A DNA stretch of 64,000 bases from Natronorubrum bangense (GCF_004799645.1 NZ_CP031305.1:682001-746000); one strand, 5' to 3'. Positions 17,122-26,959 are shown, numbered from the stretch's first letter. Translations and numbers: made by a program. Notes: generated from the letters alone by a model not told the origin.

Positions 17122-18806
17122 TAGTGGGTTACCTCGGTTTCGGTGTCTGCGTCTGCGGATTCCTGTTCGGTGTCGTCGGCGCCGGTTGCACGCTCGAGGA
17201 CGGCATCAACGAGGCCGACAAAGGGTGGGCTCGGCTGGCCAGGTCGGGACGTGTACTCGGGGTGGAACTGCGTCCCGAGGAAGTAGGGGTGGTCCTCGAG
17301 TTCTAAGATTTCCATCCGGTTGCCCGCCGTCCCAGAGAACGTCAGCGGTTCGTCCTCGAACTGGTCAAAGTAGTTGGGATTGACCTCATAGCGGTGGCGA
17401 TGGCGCTCGGTACAGGAGGTGTCGTCGTAGAGGTCGTAGGCCAGCGTTTCCGGTTCGATGACGGTCGTGTGCTCGCCGAGTCGCATCGTGCCGCCCATGT
17501 CCTCGACTTCGTACTGTTCTGGAAGGATGTCGATGATCGGGTGTGGGGTGTCCTCGACCATCTCGGCCGAGTGGGCCCCCTCGAGTCCGAGTACGTGTCG
17601 GGCGTACTCGACGACGGCCATCTGGAAGCCAAGACAGAGACCCAAAAACGGAACGTCGTTTTCGCGGGCGTAGCGCACGGCTTCGATCTTGCCCTCGGAG
17701 CCACGCATCCCGAAGCCACCAGGAACGATGACCCCATCGACGTCCTCGAGTTGGCCGTCGTGGCCGTCGGCCATCTCGTCGGCTGACACCCAGTGGACGT
17801 TCACGTCGGCACCGAGTTCGAAGCCGGCGTGTTTAAGCGACTCGTGGATCGACATGTACGCGTCTTCTAAGTCGTATTTGCCGACCAGCGCGACGTCGAC
17901 CGACTCGTCTTTCTCGGTCGTGACGATGTCGCGCCACTCGTTGGCGCGCTCGCCCCGTGGCAGTGCCTCGTCGGCGATTCCGAAGTGCTCTAAGACGTAC
18001 TGGTCAAGTCCTTCTTCCTCGACCATCAGCGGGACGTGATAGACGTCTTCGACGTCCGGGTTCGAGAACACCGCCTCGGTCGGGATGTCACAGAACAGGG
18101 CGATCTTCTCTTTTGTTTCGGGGTCGAGTCGGTCCTCACAGCGCCCGACGATGATGTCGGGCTGGAGACCGATCGACCGGACCTCCTTGACGCTGTGCTG
18201 GGTCGGTTTGGTCTTCTGTTCGCCGTTTTTCGAGTACGGAACGAGGGTCACGTGCGTAAAGAGGACGTTCTCCTCGGGTTCCTCGTGAGCGAACTGGCGC
18301 AGGGCCTCGAGGTAGGGCATCCCCTCGATGTCGCCGACCGTGCCACCGACTTCGATGATACAGACATCGGTGCCTTCGGCGGCCTCGCGGATGCGCCGTT
18401 TGATGTCGTTGGTGATATGTGGGATGATCTGGACCGTCTTCCCGAGATAGTCGCCGGCACGTTCTTTCTCGATGACGTGCTGGTAGGTTTTCCCGGTAGT
18501 AATATTGTGGTCCGAGGTCATATCGATATCGAGGAACCGTTCGTAGTTCCCCAGATCGAGGTCGACCTCCCCACCGTCTTCTAAGACGTAGACCTCGCCG
18601 TGCTGGTAGGGATTCATCGTCCCTGCATCCACGTTGAGATATGGATCGATCTTGACCGCGGTAACATCGAATCCGGCGTTTTTCAAGAGCCGACCGGTGC
18701 TTGCGGCTGTAATCCCTTTCCCCAGTCCCGACATCACACCGCCGGTGACGAAGATGAACTTGCTCCCCAGATCGGGGTCATAATGAGTGTCCGATTCCGT
18801 CGGCAT
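17121..18806 (-). CDS. pyrG: CTP synthase
   Basis: PyrG converts UTP to CTP using ATP and glutamine. The 561-residue protein has an N-terminal synthetase domain ([57 protein letters not shown]) and a C-terminal class I glutaminase with [17 protein letters not shown] carrying the nucleophile Cys, closed by the [16 protein letters not shown] triad region. A D/E/T-rich tail of about 25 residues ends the protein. The start at 18806 ([14 protein letters not shown]) is preferred; the frame extends to 18863 without homology-like content. It heads the pyrG-guaA-small-protein operon. Confidence 0.96.
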   Translation of the reverse strand: MPTESDTHYDPDLGSKFIFVTGGVMSGLGKGITAASTGRLLKNAGFDVTAVKIDPYLNVDAGTMNPYQHGEVYVLEDGGEVDLDLGNYERFLDIDMTSDHNITTGKTYQHVIEKERAGDYLGKTVQIIPHITNDIKRRIREAAEGTDVCIIEVGGTVGDIEGMPYLEALRQFAHEEPEENVLFTHVTLVPYSKNGEQKTKPTQHSVKEVRSIGLQPDIIVGRCEDRLDPETKEKIALFCDIPTEAVFSNPDVEDVYHVPLMVEEEGLDQYVLEHFGIADEALPRGERANEWRDIVTTEKDESVDVALVGKYDLEDAYMSIHESLKHAGFELGADVNVHWVSADEMADGHDGQLEDVDGVIVPGGFGMRGSEGKIEAVRYARENDVPFLGLCLGFQMAVVEYARHVLGLEGAHSAEMVEDTPHPIIDILPEQYEVEDMGGTMRLGEHTTVIEPETLAYDLYDDTSCTERHRHRYEVNPNYFDQFEDEPLTFSGTAGNRMEILELEDHPYFLGTQFHPEYTSRPGQPSPPFVGLVDAVLERATGADDTEQESADADTETEVTH

Positions 18807-19004
18807 ACCGAGTGTCCGTGTGAACGGTTGAAAACGATTTCGGGACCGGTCCGTCTCCGGCAACCGCTGTCATTCTCGCATATGACAGGTCCGAGAGCTG
18901 GACGGCCAGGTCGTGGTCCGAGTCCACATACGGCTCAAACGAGGCACTCGAGGTCGTGTTTCCGAACGTCGGATCGCGGCGACTGTGACGTCTCCCGACG
19001 CGGA

Positions 19005-19379
19005 CTACGGCTCCTCATCTATGGTCGCCTGTGGATTCTCGTCTTGGACTTCGACGATCTCGGCCTGCGCGACGTGCTCGACGCCGCCGTCCATCCGGAA
19101 CTGGATCGTTTGCCCGGGCAGATCCGGGTCATCCTCGTCAGTGGGTTCTTTCGGGACGGACACCGCAGTGACTCCCTCGACCGTGACGGTGCGACGCTGA
19201 ATCGGATCACCCTCATGCTCGACAGTGTCCCACGTCTCGACACTGAGCTCGTCCATCTCCGTGCCGAAGTAGTCCTCCGCGTCCGGGTTCACCGTGTCTT
19301 CGGTCTGGGACTCGCCGGTCGTCCTGTTGTCGTCGAACTGAACCTCTTCGTGTTTGTACTGGCGGACATGTACGCGCAT
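19005..19379 (-). CDS. Uncharacterised acidic haloarchaeal protein, 124 aa
   Basis: From ATG 19379 (MRVHVRQYKHEEVQFDDN) this is a soluble, strongly acidic, beta-rich protein. Strands alternate, for example RRTVTVEGVTAVSVPKE and GQTIQFRMDGGVEHVAQAEIVEVQ, suggesting a small beta-barrel. There are no cysteines in metal-binding spacing and no signal peptide. An in-frame ATG at 19403 would add eight residues. I recognise no family with known function. It is a single gene between pyrG and the membrane protein at 19581. Confidence 0.7.
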   Translation of the reverse strand: MRVHVRQYKHEEVQFDDNRTTGESQTEDTVNPDAEDYFGTEMDELSVETWDTVEHEGDPIQRRTVTVEGVTAVSVPKEPTDEDDPDLPGQTIQFRMDGGVEHVAQAEIVEVQDENPQATIDEEP

Positions 19380-19580
19380 ACTGGGTCCACCAGCATCACA
19401 CAAGTAATCGTTTCAGTGGGAGACTCAACTAGTTTATAACCGACCGGCGTCTCGGACCGACTTCTCGCGGTACAGCGGCGCGCCGGCGCGGGCACAGGGC
19501 GCGACAGCCGTCGATTCGGGCCGACCACCCGTTGCTGACCCAGCCCTATTTATTATCATACACACAACCAATACGATACT

Positions 19581-20504
19581 GTGACGTCTCACGATCCCCG
19601 ATCGGTCTCGGTCCCCAGTACCCCTGCCCCTGATCTCGGCTTCAAGGCTGGCTTCGGGTTCTATCTCGGGGTGATCGTCGCCGGCCTCACTGCGATCGGT
19701 GGCATCGTCGTGGACGCAGCGACGGCGACGATCCTCGCCACCGCACCGAGTACGCTGACGGCCGTCCTCCTGCTCGTCTTCATCTTCGGCCATCGGCTGC
19801 GTGGCCTTCCCGAACGAATCGGCCAGTCTCGCCGTCGACGGCTCGCGTGTTACCTCCCCGCGGTCGCGTTTGCGGCTGTGGCGGTCTTCCCAGCAGTGAC
19901 GTCACTCGAGTCCACGGCCCGACTCGGGACACTCGCGATCGCACTCAGCCTACTCAGTGGGGCCGTCGCCGTCGGCGTTGCCCGAATGGCCCGAAACAGA
20001 TACGTCGCCGCGATGACGCCCGACGAGCCGGTCACAACCTGGACGTACCACCACGCCGGCTACTGGACGAGTGAGTGGGTCGCCACCGGCGGGATGGCGC
20101 TGCTGGTCGTCTCCGGCCTCGCGCTGGCCTGGAACGGGAGCTGGATCGGCCTGCTCTGGGCAGGGTATGGACTCGTGTTCGTCCTCACGAGTCGCTTCGG
20201 CTGGTTCGACACCTGGTACGACATCGATCCGAGCGACCGCTGGAACGCGCCGTCGATCCGCGCCCACGCGGCCGGTCTCGTCCTCGAGCAGTCGTTTGCC
20301 ACGAAACTCGTCCCCTGGGCTGCAATCACCGACATCTCCCTTACCGACGACGAACTCGTCCTCGAGCGCCGCTGGCGCGACATCCGCTGTGACCGCGCGG
20401 CGATCGACGACCCCGAAGCCGTCCTTGAGGGAATCAAACGCGCACGCGATGGACGCGAGCCATCGACCGACGCTCGAGTTGCACGAACAGATAACACGAA
20501 GTAG
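19581..20504 (+). CDS. Six-helix membrane protein with C-terminal PH-like cytoplasmic domain (tentative), GTG start
   Basis: The 307-residue product starts at GTG 19581, placed about 25 bases after an AT-rich TATTTATTATCA element, consistent with a leaderless mRNA. Hydrophobic segments lie at about 25-47, 54-70, 86-104, 113-130, 163-182 and 186-204. The C-terminal 90 residues are soluble and contain WYDIDPSDRWNAPSIRAHAA and TKLVPWAAITDISLTDDEL, a strand pattern reminiscent of the bPH2-type domains found in small prokaryotic membrane proteins. Function is unknown. The next gene begins 21 bases after the stop, suggesting an operon. Confidence 0.65.
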   Translation: MTSHDPRSVSVPSTPAPDLGFKAGFGFYLGVIVAGLTAIGGIVVDAATATILATAPSTLTAVLLLVFIFGHRLRGLPERIGQSRRRRLACYLPAVAFAAVAVFPAVTSLESTARLGTLAIALSLLSGAVAVGVARMARNRYVAAMTPDEPVTTWTYHHAGYWTSEWVATGGMALLVVSGLALAWNGSWIGLLWAGYGLVFVLTSRFGWFDTWYDIDPSDRWNAPSIRAHAAGLVLEQSFATKLVPWAAITDISLTDDELVLERRWRDIRCDRAAIDDPEAVLEGIKRARDGREPSTDARVARTDNTK

Positions 20505-20525
20505 TGTCCGTGTGACGGCAGCGAT

Positions 20526-20900
20526 ATGACGGATCTTCGTGTCACCGTTGGTGATCGGGAGCTGGCAGCGACCTGGACCGACGACGCCCCGGAAACGAGG
20601 GCCGAACTCGAGGCCGCGTTGCCCGTCGGGGGCGATGGCACCCGCTGGGGCGACGAGCTCTACTTCGATCTCGCACTCGACGTGCCAGCCGAAAACGCCA
20701 GCGAGGTCGTTCCGGCGGGGGCGATCGCCTACTGGCCTGACGGCAACAAACTCTGTCTGTTCTGGGGCGAGACGCCAGCCAGCGTCGACGGCGAGCCGCG
20801 CGCTGCTGCGCCCGTTACCGTCGTCGCTCGGCTCGAGGACGTGTCGGCGCTCACAGCTCTCGAGGGTGGGGCGCGAGTGCGACTCGTGCGAGCGGAGTAA
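20526..20900 (+). CDS. Cyclophilin-like (TM1367-type) protein
   Basis: This 124-residue protein matches the small cyclophilin-like beta-barrel family. TDLRVTVGDRELAATWTDDAP is the opening beta-hairpin, WGDELYFDLALDVPAENASE the central section, and GAIAYWPDGNKLCLFWGETPAS the highly characteristic strand motif. Family members share the cyclophilin barrel but lack the peptidyl-prolyl isomerase active-site residues; some bind small ligands. The role here is unknown. It follows the membrane protein by 21 bases and converges on the small membrane gene at 20909-21112. Confidence 0.82.
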   Translation: MTDLRVTVGDRELAATWTDDAPETRAELEAALPVGGDGTRWGDELYFDLALDVPAENASEVVPAGAIAYWPDGNKLCLFWGETPASVDGEPRAAAPVTVVARLEDVSALTALEGGARVRLVRAE

Positions 20901-20908
20901 CGCCGGAT

Positions 20909-21112
20909 TCAGGTTCGATCACGCGGGATCGGTCCCGGCTTGGGCGTTCGATCGTCGGCGCTGGAGTAGACGATCCGCTGGGAAACGGCGAGTACCGCGA
21001 ACAGTCCACCGGCAGCGAGAAACAGCGTCGGCGAACCGATCGCCAGCCCATAGACGAGCCCAGTTCCGAGAGCGATGTACGACACGACAAGGATCCAGAC
21101 GAACTGAGTCAT
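20909..21112 (-). CDS. Small two-helix membrane protein, 67 aa
   Basis: The 67-residue protein has two hydrophobic segments, at about residues 4-24 (FVWILVVSYIALGTGLVYGL) and 29-45, followed by a short polar tail that ends in proline/arginine-rich sequence. ATG 21112 is the only plausible start. It lies 69 bases upstream of the infB stop on the same strand, so it could be a separate short transcript. No function can be assigned. Confidence 0.6.
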   Translation of the reverse strand: MTQFVWILVVSYIALGTGLVYGLAIGSPTLFLAAGGLFAVLAVSQRIVYSSADDRTPKPGPIPRDRT

Positions 21113-21181
21113 ACGACTTACAGGCTCGCAGAGAGGTTAAGGGTAGCGACCGGTTCCGTGCCCATCAGCCGGCGACGATTG

Positions 21182-22981
21182 CTACTTGCCCCAGAAGGGA
21201 TCACGACTGCGCTGTTTGTCAAGATACATGTTCAGCGCCTCGAGTTCGTCACCCGGAATCTCGCTTGCCAGCTCCTGCTCTAAGATTTTCGCGTGTTTCT
21301 CGGGGACTGCAGTCCAGAGTTCGTCGTCCTCTTCGATCTGGCGGCCGACAGTCGGGCCGTCGATGGCGACGCTCACACGGTTGCCGGCGCGGGCCTCGTC
21401 GACGTCTTCGCCCTGTTCCTGAATGCCTTTGACCTGGCCGACGCGTTCGGGCTCGTTGTTTTCGAACTTGACCACGTTGGCGTTGTTCTGGATCGTGCCC
21501 GAGTTCACTTCGACGCCGACGACTGCGGGGTCGTTCTGACGGAACGTGTGATCCGGCAGAATGCGGAATCGAGCGGGCCGGACGATGTTGTCGAGGATCG
21601 TATCCTGCTGGGCGCGCTCGAGTTCCTCGATGTGCTGTTCGTACTCCTCGATGAGCTGATAGATGACCTCGTCGGTGAACAGTTTCACGTCGTCGATCTC
21701 GGCGCGCTGTTCGGCATCGCTGAGCACGTCGACGTTGAAGCCGAGGATCGCCTGCTGTTTCGAGTCCTCGGCCGTCGAGGCGACCGAGATGTCACGCGGA
21801 GCAATGTCGCCGACCTCCGCGCGGACGATCGGCACCTCGGCTTCGTCTAGGGCGTCGGCCATCGCCTCGAGACTGCCGAGCGTGTCGGCTTTGACGACGA
21901 CGCCTTGCTCTTCGGTGTCGACGGCGATATCTGCGAGTTCGGCCTCGACCTCGGCGACGACGTCCTCGAGGGGACGATCGCGGACGACCCGAACTGGTGC
22001 GCCAGCCATTGCATCGGCGAGGTCAGGTGCGGCGACTTTGATCCCGGATGCAGCCGACACCTCGTCAACTTTCTCGAACCGGCTCTCGGTTCGAATCTCC
22101 GCGAGTGGACGGGGCTGGAGCAGCGCCCGAACCTCGGTGACGATGGGCTTGTTCATCCCGCCGACGACGATCGTGTCGTCTGCTCTGATCGTCCCGTCGT
22201 AGAGGACGGTGTCGATGGTCGTCCCGAAGCCTTTCTCCTCTTTGACCTCGAGGACGGTGCCGACGCCGGGGCCGGCGACGTCGATCTCCATCTCTTCTTT
22301 CATGTAGCGCTGGGAGAGCCCCATCATCACGGTCAGCAGGTCGGGGACACCCTCGCCGGTCATCGCCGAGACGGGGACGACGCCGACGTTGCGCTGGAAG
22401 TTCTGGACGCGCCAGTAGAGGTCGGCGGAGAAGCCCTCATCCGAGAGGTTGCCGATGATCTTATAGAGATTTTCGTCAAGTCGCTTTCGAACGCGGTCCG
22501 ACTGGGACTCGTAGGTGTCGTTGATCGGGGAGTCCTCGTTGACGTTCCAGCCGGGGACGGTGTCGATCTTGTTCGCGGCGACAATAAACGGCGTTTCGGA
22601 GCGTTTGAGGATTTCGAGGGCCTCGAGCGTCTGGGGCTGGAAGCCGTCGTTGACGTCGACGACGAGGATCGCGATGTCGGCGAGTGCGCCACCACGAGAA
22701 CGAAGCGTCGTAAAAGAGTGATGACCTGGCGTATCGATAAACAACAGGCCGGGGAGATCGAAGTCGTCCGGGTCGACGAGGTCGCCGGCGATCGTGGAGA
22801 TGATATCCAGCGGCACGGCGGTTGCGCCGATGTGCTGGGTAATCGCCCCTGCTTCGCCCTCGATAACTGCTGAGCCGCGGATTTTATCGAGGAGACTGGT
22901 CTTACCGTGATCGACGTGTCCGAGTACAGCGACGATCGGTGTTCTGAGAGATGTGGGGTCGCGCGTATCCGTATTCGACAT
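21182..22981 (-). CDS. infB: Translation initiation factor aIF5B (IF-2 homolog)
   Basis: aIF5B is the GTPase that promotes ribosomal subunit joining. The 599-residue protein lacks the long N-terminal extension of bacterial and eukaryotic forms. G motifs are intact: GHVDHGKTSLLDKIRG (about residue 21), DTPGHHSFTTLRSRGG, and NKIDTVPGW. Domain II follows with GTVLEVKEEKGFGTTIDTVLYDG, then domain III (EQGVVVKADTLGSLEAMADA) and the C-terminal domain with GVEVNSGTIQNNANVV. Start MSNTDTRDPTSLRTP at 22981. The adjacent divergent PRC-barrel and nob1 genes make this a translation-linked neighbourhood. Confidence 0.96.
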   Translation of the reverse strand: MSNTDTRDPTSLRTPIVAVLGHVDHGKTSLLDKIRGSAVIEGEAGAITQHIGATAVPLDIISTIAGDLVDPDDFDLPGLLFIDTPGHHSFTTLRSRGGALADIAILVVDVNDGFQPQTLEALEILKRSETPFIVAANKIDTVPGWNVNEDSPINDTYESQSDRVRKRLDENLYKIIGNLSDEGFSADLYWRVQNFQRNVGVVPVSAMTGEGVPDLLTVMMGLSQRYMKEEMEIDVAGPGVGTVLEVKEEKGFGTTIDTVLYDGTIRADDTIVVGGMNKPIVTEVRALLQPRPLAEIRTESRFEKVDEVSAASGIKVAAPDLADAMAGAPVRVVRDRPLEDVVAEVEAELADIAVDTEEQGVVVKADTLGSLEAMADALDEAEVPIVRAEVGDIAPRDISVASTAEDSKQQAILGFNVDVLSDAEQRAEIDDVKLFTDEVIYQLIEEYEQHIEELERAQQDTILDNIVRPARFRILPDHTFRQNDPAVVGVEVNSGTIQNNANVVKFENNEPERVGQVKGIQEQGEDVDEARAGNRVSVAIDGPTVGRQIEEDDELWTAVPEKHAKILEQELASEIPGDELEALNMYLDKQRSRDPFWGK

Positions 22982-23098
22982 GGTGAACCACCCGAGAAGG
23001 TCTTATCTAAAGCGTCCGCAGGACGGTAGTTAAACCCATCGTCATCCACGTTCGGAGAGCCCGTGGTTTTTAATACCGATTAGTAAATACGAGTATGC

Positions 23099-23344
23099 AT
23101 GAGCGATATACTCGCTGAAAACCTCTCGGGGAAATCCGTCATGGGTTCCGACGGCGTCGAACTGGGACTGCTTTACAACATCACGATGGACATCAAATCG
23201 GGTAAGCTACACGATCTCGTCATCGATCCTGACGAAGAGCTGCCAACCCGAGCAGTCGATTTTGATGTCGACGAGGCTGGTCGATTCCTCGTGCCTGTCA
23301 ACCGCGTTCAGGCGGTGAAAGATTACATTGTCGTCCAGCGCTAA
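23099..23344 (+). CDS. PRC-barrel domain protein
   Basis: The 81-residue protein is a single PRC-barrel: LSGKSVMGSDGVELGLLYNI and DIKSGKLHDLVIDPDEE give the characteristic beta pattern. In archaea, stand-alone PRC-barrels of this length have been linked to RNA metabolism, ribosome-associated roles and, in haloarchaea, cell-division proteins (CdpB type). Position next to nob1 (four bases downstream) and divergent from infB favours a ribosome-associated role, but that is inference. ATG 23099 is preceded by AT-rich TAATACCGATTAGTAAATA, a good promoter candidate. Confidence 0.85.
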   Translation: MSDILAENLSGKSVMGSDGVELGLLYNITMDIKSGKLHDLVIDPDEELPTRAVDFDVDEAGRFLVPVNRVQAVKDYIVVQR

Positions 23345-23348
23345 CGGT

Positions 23349-23807
23349 ATGTACGTTCTTGACTCCTCGGCGTTTATTCACGACTTTCATACGACAGAAC
23401 AGACTGCAACGATCCCACTCGTCCGCGAGGAACTCGAGGACGAGAGCGCCTATCGCTACGATGCGATGGAAGGCTCGGGGATGCACATTCACATTCCGAA
23501 CGAGGACACCACCGAACGAGTCAGACGGGCGGCCAAAGAGTCGGGTGACCTCGATGTGCTCTCGAACACCGACATTCGCCTCGTCGCCGCGAGTTTCGAA
23601 CTGGATGCGACGCTCGTCACCGACGACTATGCGATGCAGAACGTCGCCGAGAAACTCAACGTCACCGTCGAAGTGATCGCTCGAGAGGGAATCGACGAAC
23701 AGCGCCACTGGCAGTATCAGTGTCAGGGCTGTGGTCGGGAGTACGACGAGCATAAAGATCGCTGTCCGATCTGTGGCTCCGATCTGGCGCGCAAGAACCC
23801 GACGTAA
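23349..23807 (+). CDS. nob1: Nob1, rRNA maturation endonuclease (PIN + zinc ribbon)
   Basis: Nob1 cleaves the 3' end of pre-16S rRNA in the small subunit. The 152-residue protein begins MYVLDSSAFIHDF, the first PIN-domain strand with catalytic Asp. Further acidic PIN residues occur in LVREELED and SNTDIRLVAAS ... ATLVTDDYAMQNVA. The C-terminus is a zinc ribbon (CQGCGREYD ... CPICGSDL, four Cys). ATG 23349 is favoured; the frame opens upstream into the PRC gene, but MYVLDSS is the canonical start. It overlaps no gene but follows the PRC-barrel stop by four bases, so they form an operon. Confidence 0.93.
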   Translation: MYVLDSSAFIHDFHTTEQTATIPLVREELEDESAYRYDAMEGSGMHIHIPNEDTTERVRRAAKESGDLDVLSNTDIRLVAASFELDATLVTDDYAMQNVAEKLNVTVEVIAREGIDEQRHWQYQCQGCGREYDEHKDRCPICGSDLARKNPT

Positions 23808-23904
23808 CGCTGTCGCGACTTTCATAGGGTCTGTTGTACCGATTTGCCGGCGCGGCCGCGAGCCATCCTGCGGTCGCGCCAGGACTGACGGACGGCAGAC
23901 CGTA

Positions 23905-25029
23905 TCAGACGATTATCATCAGAACGACGACTGCGTTGTACAGACCGTGGACGAGCGCCGGGACCAGCAAGTTCGCCGTTCGAACGTAGAGCACGCCGAG
24001 GATCATCGAGAGCACGAACAGCAGCGAGAGGCTCGCGAGTATCTGTCCTGCACCCGCAGTCGCATACGCCGCGATGTGGACGAGCGTGAACACGACGCTT
24101 GCGACGACGACAGCGCCGTATCGTGAAAACGTTCCATAGAGGGATTTCTGGATGATGTTTCGATAGAGCAGTTCCTCGAACGGGCCGACGATGAACACCA
24201 TCGCCGGGACGATGACGAACAGCAGCTCGGGCTGGTCGATCACATCCTGTGTCAGGGAGTGACTCGAGCCCTCGATCCCGGCGGCACTCATCAGCGATGA
24301 GATCGCCAGATTCACCCCGAAAATCAGCCCCAGACCGAGGACGATCCAACCGACCGTCCAGCGAGTGGGCGTCTCGAGGTCGATAAACGACAGATCGTGG
24401 TCGCGAAACGCCAGATAGCCCGCCGCGACCGCGCCCAGCCCGAGGCCGAAAGAGAGATACTCGATCAGCCGTCCCTGGAGCGCCGAGAGCTCAGCCCCCG
24501 TCAGAACGACCGGAAGCGAGAGGAACAGCTGTGCGATCGAAATTCCGAACAGCCCGATCACGCCGAGAACGAGCAACTCGAGTGAAAGCGCCAGCCGACG
24601 GTACAGCCCTCGACCGGAGACGCCCGCGAACTCCGCGACGCCGAGGCCGACGGTGCCAGCGCCGACGAAAAACGCCAGAAAGAGCAGCGAGATCGACCAC
24701 TCGAGGCCCGGAACAACGACTGAGCCGTACACCCCCTGTGTGATCGCATACCCCGACAGGACGACGACGAGCAGACTCGAGCCGGCAGCAACCGGGCCGG
24801 CGATGCGGCGCTCGATGAGTTCGTGCCGGCGTGTGAGAAACAGCCCTGTCGTGAGGAGGGCTCCGACCGCGGCGATCCAGAGCGCCAGTTCGTCGGTCCC
24901 AGCGCGAGCGGGAATCGCCAGTGCAGCGGCAGTGAGAGCGGCGAGGACGGTGCCGACCGTCGGGACGACAGCCGACGACAGTGGGTCGCCATCGTCCTCG
25001 CCCTCGACGGCCTGTGCAGTGTCGCTCAT
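23905..25029 (-). CDS. CPBP-family intramembrane metalloprotease (second copy, larger)
   Basis: This 374-residue, multi-helix membrane protein has an N-terminal half of about six helices, then the CPBP core: VGPFEELLYRNIIQKSLYGT (EExxxR), a following VVFTLVHIAAYA with the catalytic-type His, and VPALVHGLYNAVVVLMIIV at the end. All motif residues are present. It is longer than the one at 2028-2801 and only distantly similar outside the core. ATG 25029 (MSDTAQAVEGEDD) starts an acidic leader; an upstream in-frame ATG at 25119 is basic and unlike haloarchaeal sequence. The substrate is unknown. Confidence 0.88.
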   Translation of the reverse strand: MSDTAQAVEGEDDGDPLSSAVVPTVGTVLAALTAAALAIPARAGTDELALWIAAVGALLTTGLFLTRRHELIERRIAGPVAAGSSLLVVVLSGYAITQGVYGSVVVPGLEWSISLLFLAFFVGAGTVGLGVAEFAGVSGRGLYRRLALSLELLVLGVIGLFGISIAQLFLSLPVVLTGAELSALQGRLIEYLSFGLGLGAVAAGYLAFRDHDLSFIDLETPTRWTVGWIVLGLGLIFGVNLAISSLMSAAGIEGSSHSLTQDVIDQPELLFVIVPAMVFIVGPFEELLYRNIIQKSLYGTFSRYGAVVVASVVFTLVHIAAYATAGAGQILASLSLLFVLSMILGVLYVRTANLLVPALVHGLYNAVVVLMIIV

Positions 25030-25134
25030 ACGTTGCTGTTCGCGTGCGTGCTCATAGGCCCACCGCAACCGAACGACCAAGTGCCGCTCGAGCCGGCGTC
25101 GTAGCGAACGAACAGTCAACAGGATACTGCGTCG

Positions 25135-26436
25135 CTACCGTTCGACGCGAAGCGACGTCTTCTCGGCGACGGCCTCGGCTTCCTCGAACTCGCCGCCACC
25201 GAGCAAGCCACGAGTTGCCTTTTTGGCCCACTCGACGGCAGGCTGTTCGAACGTGTTGACAGCGTAGAGTTCACCCGCGAGCACGCAGGCAGCCTCCAGC
25301 CCATAGAGCAGCCCACCAAGCTCGTACTCGTCGACACGCTCGAGTTCGAGCCGGACGTTCGGGCGGCCGGCCGCCGCGAGGCTGGCTTCGGTCGCCTCGA
25401 ACTCGGCCTCGAGCAGCTCGCCGAGTGTCGAATCGCCGAGATAGGCGAGGTCCTCGACGTCGGTCTCGGGGATCGCTCGATCCGCGGTCTCGCCCGGCGA
25501 GACGAACGTGACGAGCTTGTCCCGCGGCCCGGCACGATACAGCTGCAGTTGGGAGTGTTGGTCGGTGACACCGAGTGCACGCACCGGCGTCTGGCCGAGG
25601 TCGTCCTTGCCGAGGCTCTCGGCCCACAGCTGTGCGAACCACTCGGCGGCGGTCTCGAGCGACTCCGCGTACGGAACCATCGCGTTGATCCCGGCACCGC
25701 GCTGGTCTAAGGCGTAGGTCGTCGCGCCGTAGGCGTAGGCCGGACACTCGAACAGCGAGCCTGACAGCGTCTCAGCTTCCGCAGCGGCCCCTTCGAGAAG
25801 CGCCTCGAGGTCGTGGCCACAGACTTCTGCGGCGACCAGCCCGACTGCAGAGAGCGCCGAGAACCGGCCCGGAACCCCGTCGGGGACTTTCAGTGAGGGG
25901 AGGTCGTGGCGATCGGAGAGATCACGCAGCGGGCCGGCGTCGCCGGTCGTCACGATCGTTCGCTCGGTCCAGTCGACACCGGCCGACTCGAATTCGTCCC
26001 GAACCACGAGGAAGTTCGCCAGCGTCTCCGCCGTCGTCCCCGACCGCGAGACGACGTTGATCGCCGTGTTCTCGAGGTCGAGTCGATCGAGGTGGCTCGA
26101 TACCCATTCGGGATCGACGTTGTCCAGATAGACGGCCTCGGTGTCGCTTTCGTCGGCAAGCGCGTTCGTGATCGTCGCCGCACCGAGTGCACTGCCGCCG
26201 ATGCCGACCGTAATGAGGGCGTCAGCGTCGGCGACCGGCTCGACGGCGGTACGGATCTCGTCGGGGTCCGTTCGATGCGGGAGGTTCAGCGCCTCGTAGC
26301 CGTGTTCGTGATTGTCCATGCCGCGTTCGATGCGCTCGTGGGCGTCTGCAACTTGTGTGTCCAGTCGCTCGAGGGCGGCTCTCGAGACGCCCGGCGAGGC
26401 GACCGATGCCAGTGCGTTACCGATATCGACGTGCAT
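25135..26436 (-). CDS. pgi: Glucose-6-phosphate isomerase
   Basis: Pgi interconverts glucose-6-phosphate and fructose-6-phosphate. The 433-residue haloarchaeal form has the SIS sugar-phosphate fold: VGIGGSALGAATITNAL, the phosphate-binding VVSRSGTTAETLANFLV, TTGDAGPLRDLSD, and a catalytic region PDGVPGRFSALSAVGLVAAE. The C-terminal LYAVNTFEQPAVEWAKKATR provides the conserved Gln and Lys positions. MHVDIGNALASV at 26436 is the only good start. Haloarchaea use it in semi-phosphorylated Entner-Doudoroff gluconeogenic metabolism. It stands alone, transcribed the same way as the neighbouring CPBP gene, 105 bases apart. Confidence 0.95.
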   Translation of the reverse strand: MHVDIGNALASVASPGVSRAALERLDTQVADAHERIERGMDNHEHGYEALNLPHRTDPDEIRTAVEPVADADALITVGIGGSALGAATITNALADESDTEAVYLDNVDPEWVSSHLDRLDLENTAINVVSRSGTTAETLANFLVVRDEFESAGVDWTERTIVTTGDAGPLRDLSDRHDLPSLKVPDGVPGRFSALSAVGLVAAEVCGHDLEALLEGAAAEAETLSGSLFECPAYAYGATTYALDQRGAGINAMVPYAESLETAAEWFAQLWAESLGKDDLGQTPVRALGVTDQHSQLQLYRAGPRDKLVTFVSPGETADRAIPETDVEDLAYLGDSTLGELLEAEFEATEASLAAAGRPNVRLELERVDEYELGGLLYGLEAACVLAGELYAVNTFEQPAVEWAKKATRGLLGGGEFEEAEAVAEKTSLRVER

Positions 26437-26519
26437 ACGAGAGCAGGCGACCGCCGGCGCTAAAGGCGTTCCGTCACGCAGTCAGACAACGGCAAAAAAC
26501 GACCCGAAATCAAAGTGGG

Positions 26520-26837
26520 TTACTTGTCCGATTCGTCGCCGTCGACGTCGACCTCTACGATGTCGACCGCCGATTCGTCGCCGTCGGCGGGTGCAGCCGC
26601 CTCACGAGCACGCTCCTCGAGCGCGAATCCGGCAATACCAGCGACGATCATACCGATTCCGACTGCACGGGTGCTGCGGACGTACCACGGTTTCGGCTCC
26701 AGTTCGGAGACGTTCTCGAAGCCGCGCTTCCAGCAGTTCAGTGACAGCGACAGGCTCCGTTTCGGGGCCAGCGCCGTGAGGAGTCCGTACAGTGCACTCG
26801 AGGCATAACAGAGTTTCAGCAGTTTCGAACAGACCAT
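26520..26837 (-). CDS. Small membrane-associated protein with acidic tail, 105 aa
   Basis: The 105-residue product has two moderately hydrophobic stretches: KLLKLCYASSALYGLLTAL at about 6-24, and GIGMIVAGIAGFALEE at about 60-75. A D/E/A-rich tail follows (VDIVEVDVDGDESDK). The first part contains two or three isolated cysteines but no metal-binding pattern. It faces the DUF5812-like gene divergently, sharing a 122-base promoter region. No known family is recognised, and the role is unknown. Confidence 0.65.
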   Translation of the reverse strand: MVCSKLLKLCYASSALYGLLTALAPKRSLSLSLNCWKRGFENVSELEPKPWYVRSTRAVGIGMIVAGIAGFALEERAREAAAPADGDESAVDIVEVDVDGDESDK

Positions 26838-26959
26838 GCAGAAGATACTCAGATCCGACCCATAAGAGTGGTTTCGGTCCCCGTCGACTGGGAACCATCA
26901 CGCGGACGAGTCGACCGAAAGGCGAAACCCCGAAACCCGTCCTGTGCGTACGACCCGAT

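Noticed and set aside
21293..22873. Forward ORFs over infB (185 and 322 codons)
   Set aside because: Antisense to infB, which holds all GTPase motifs.
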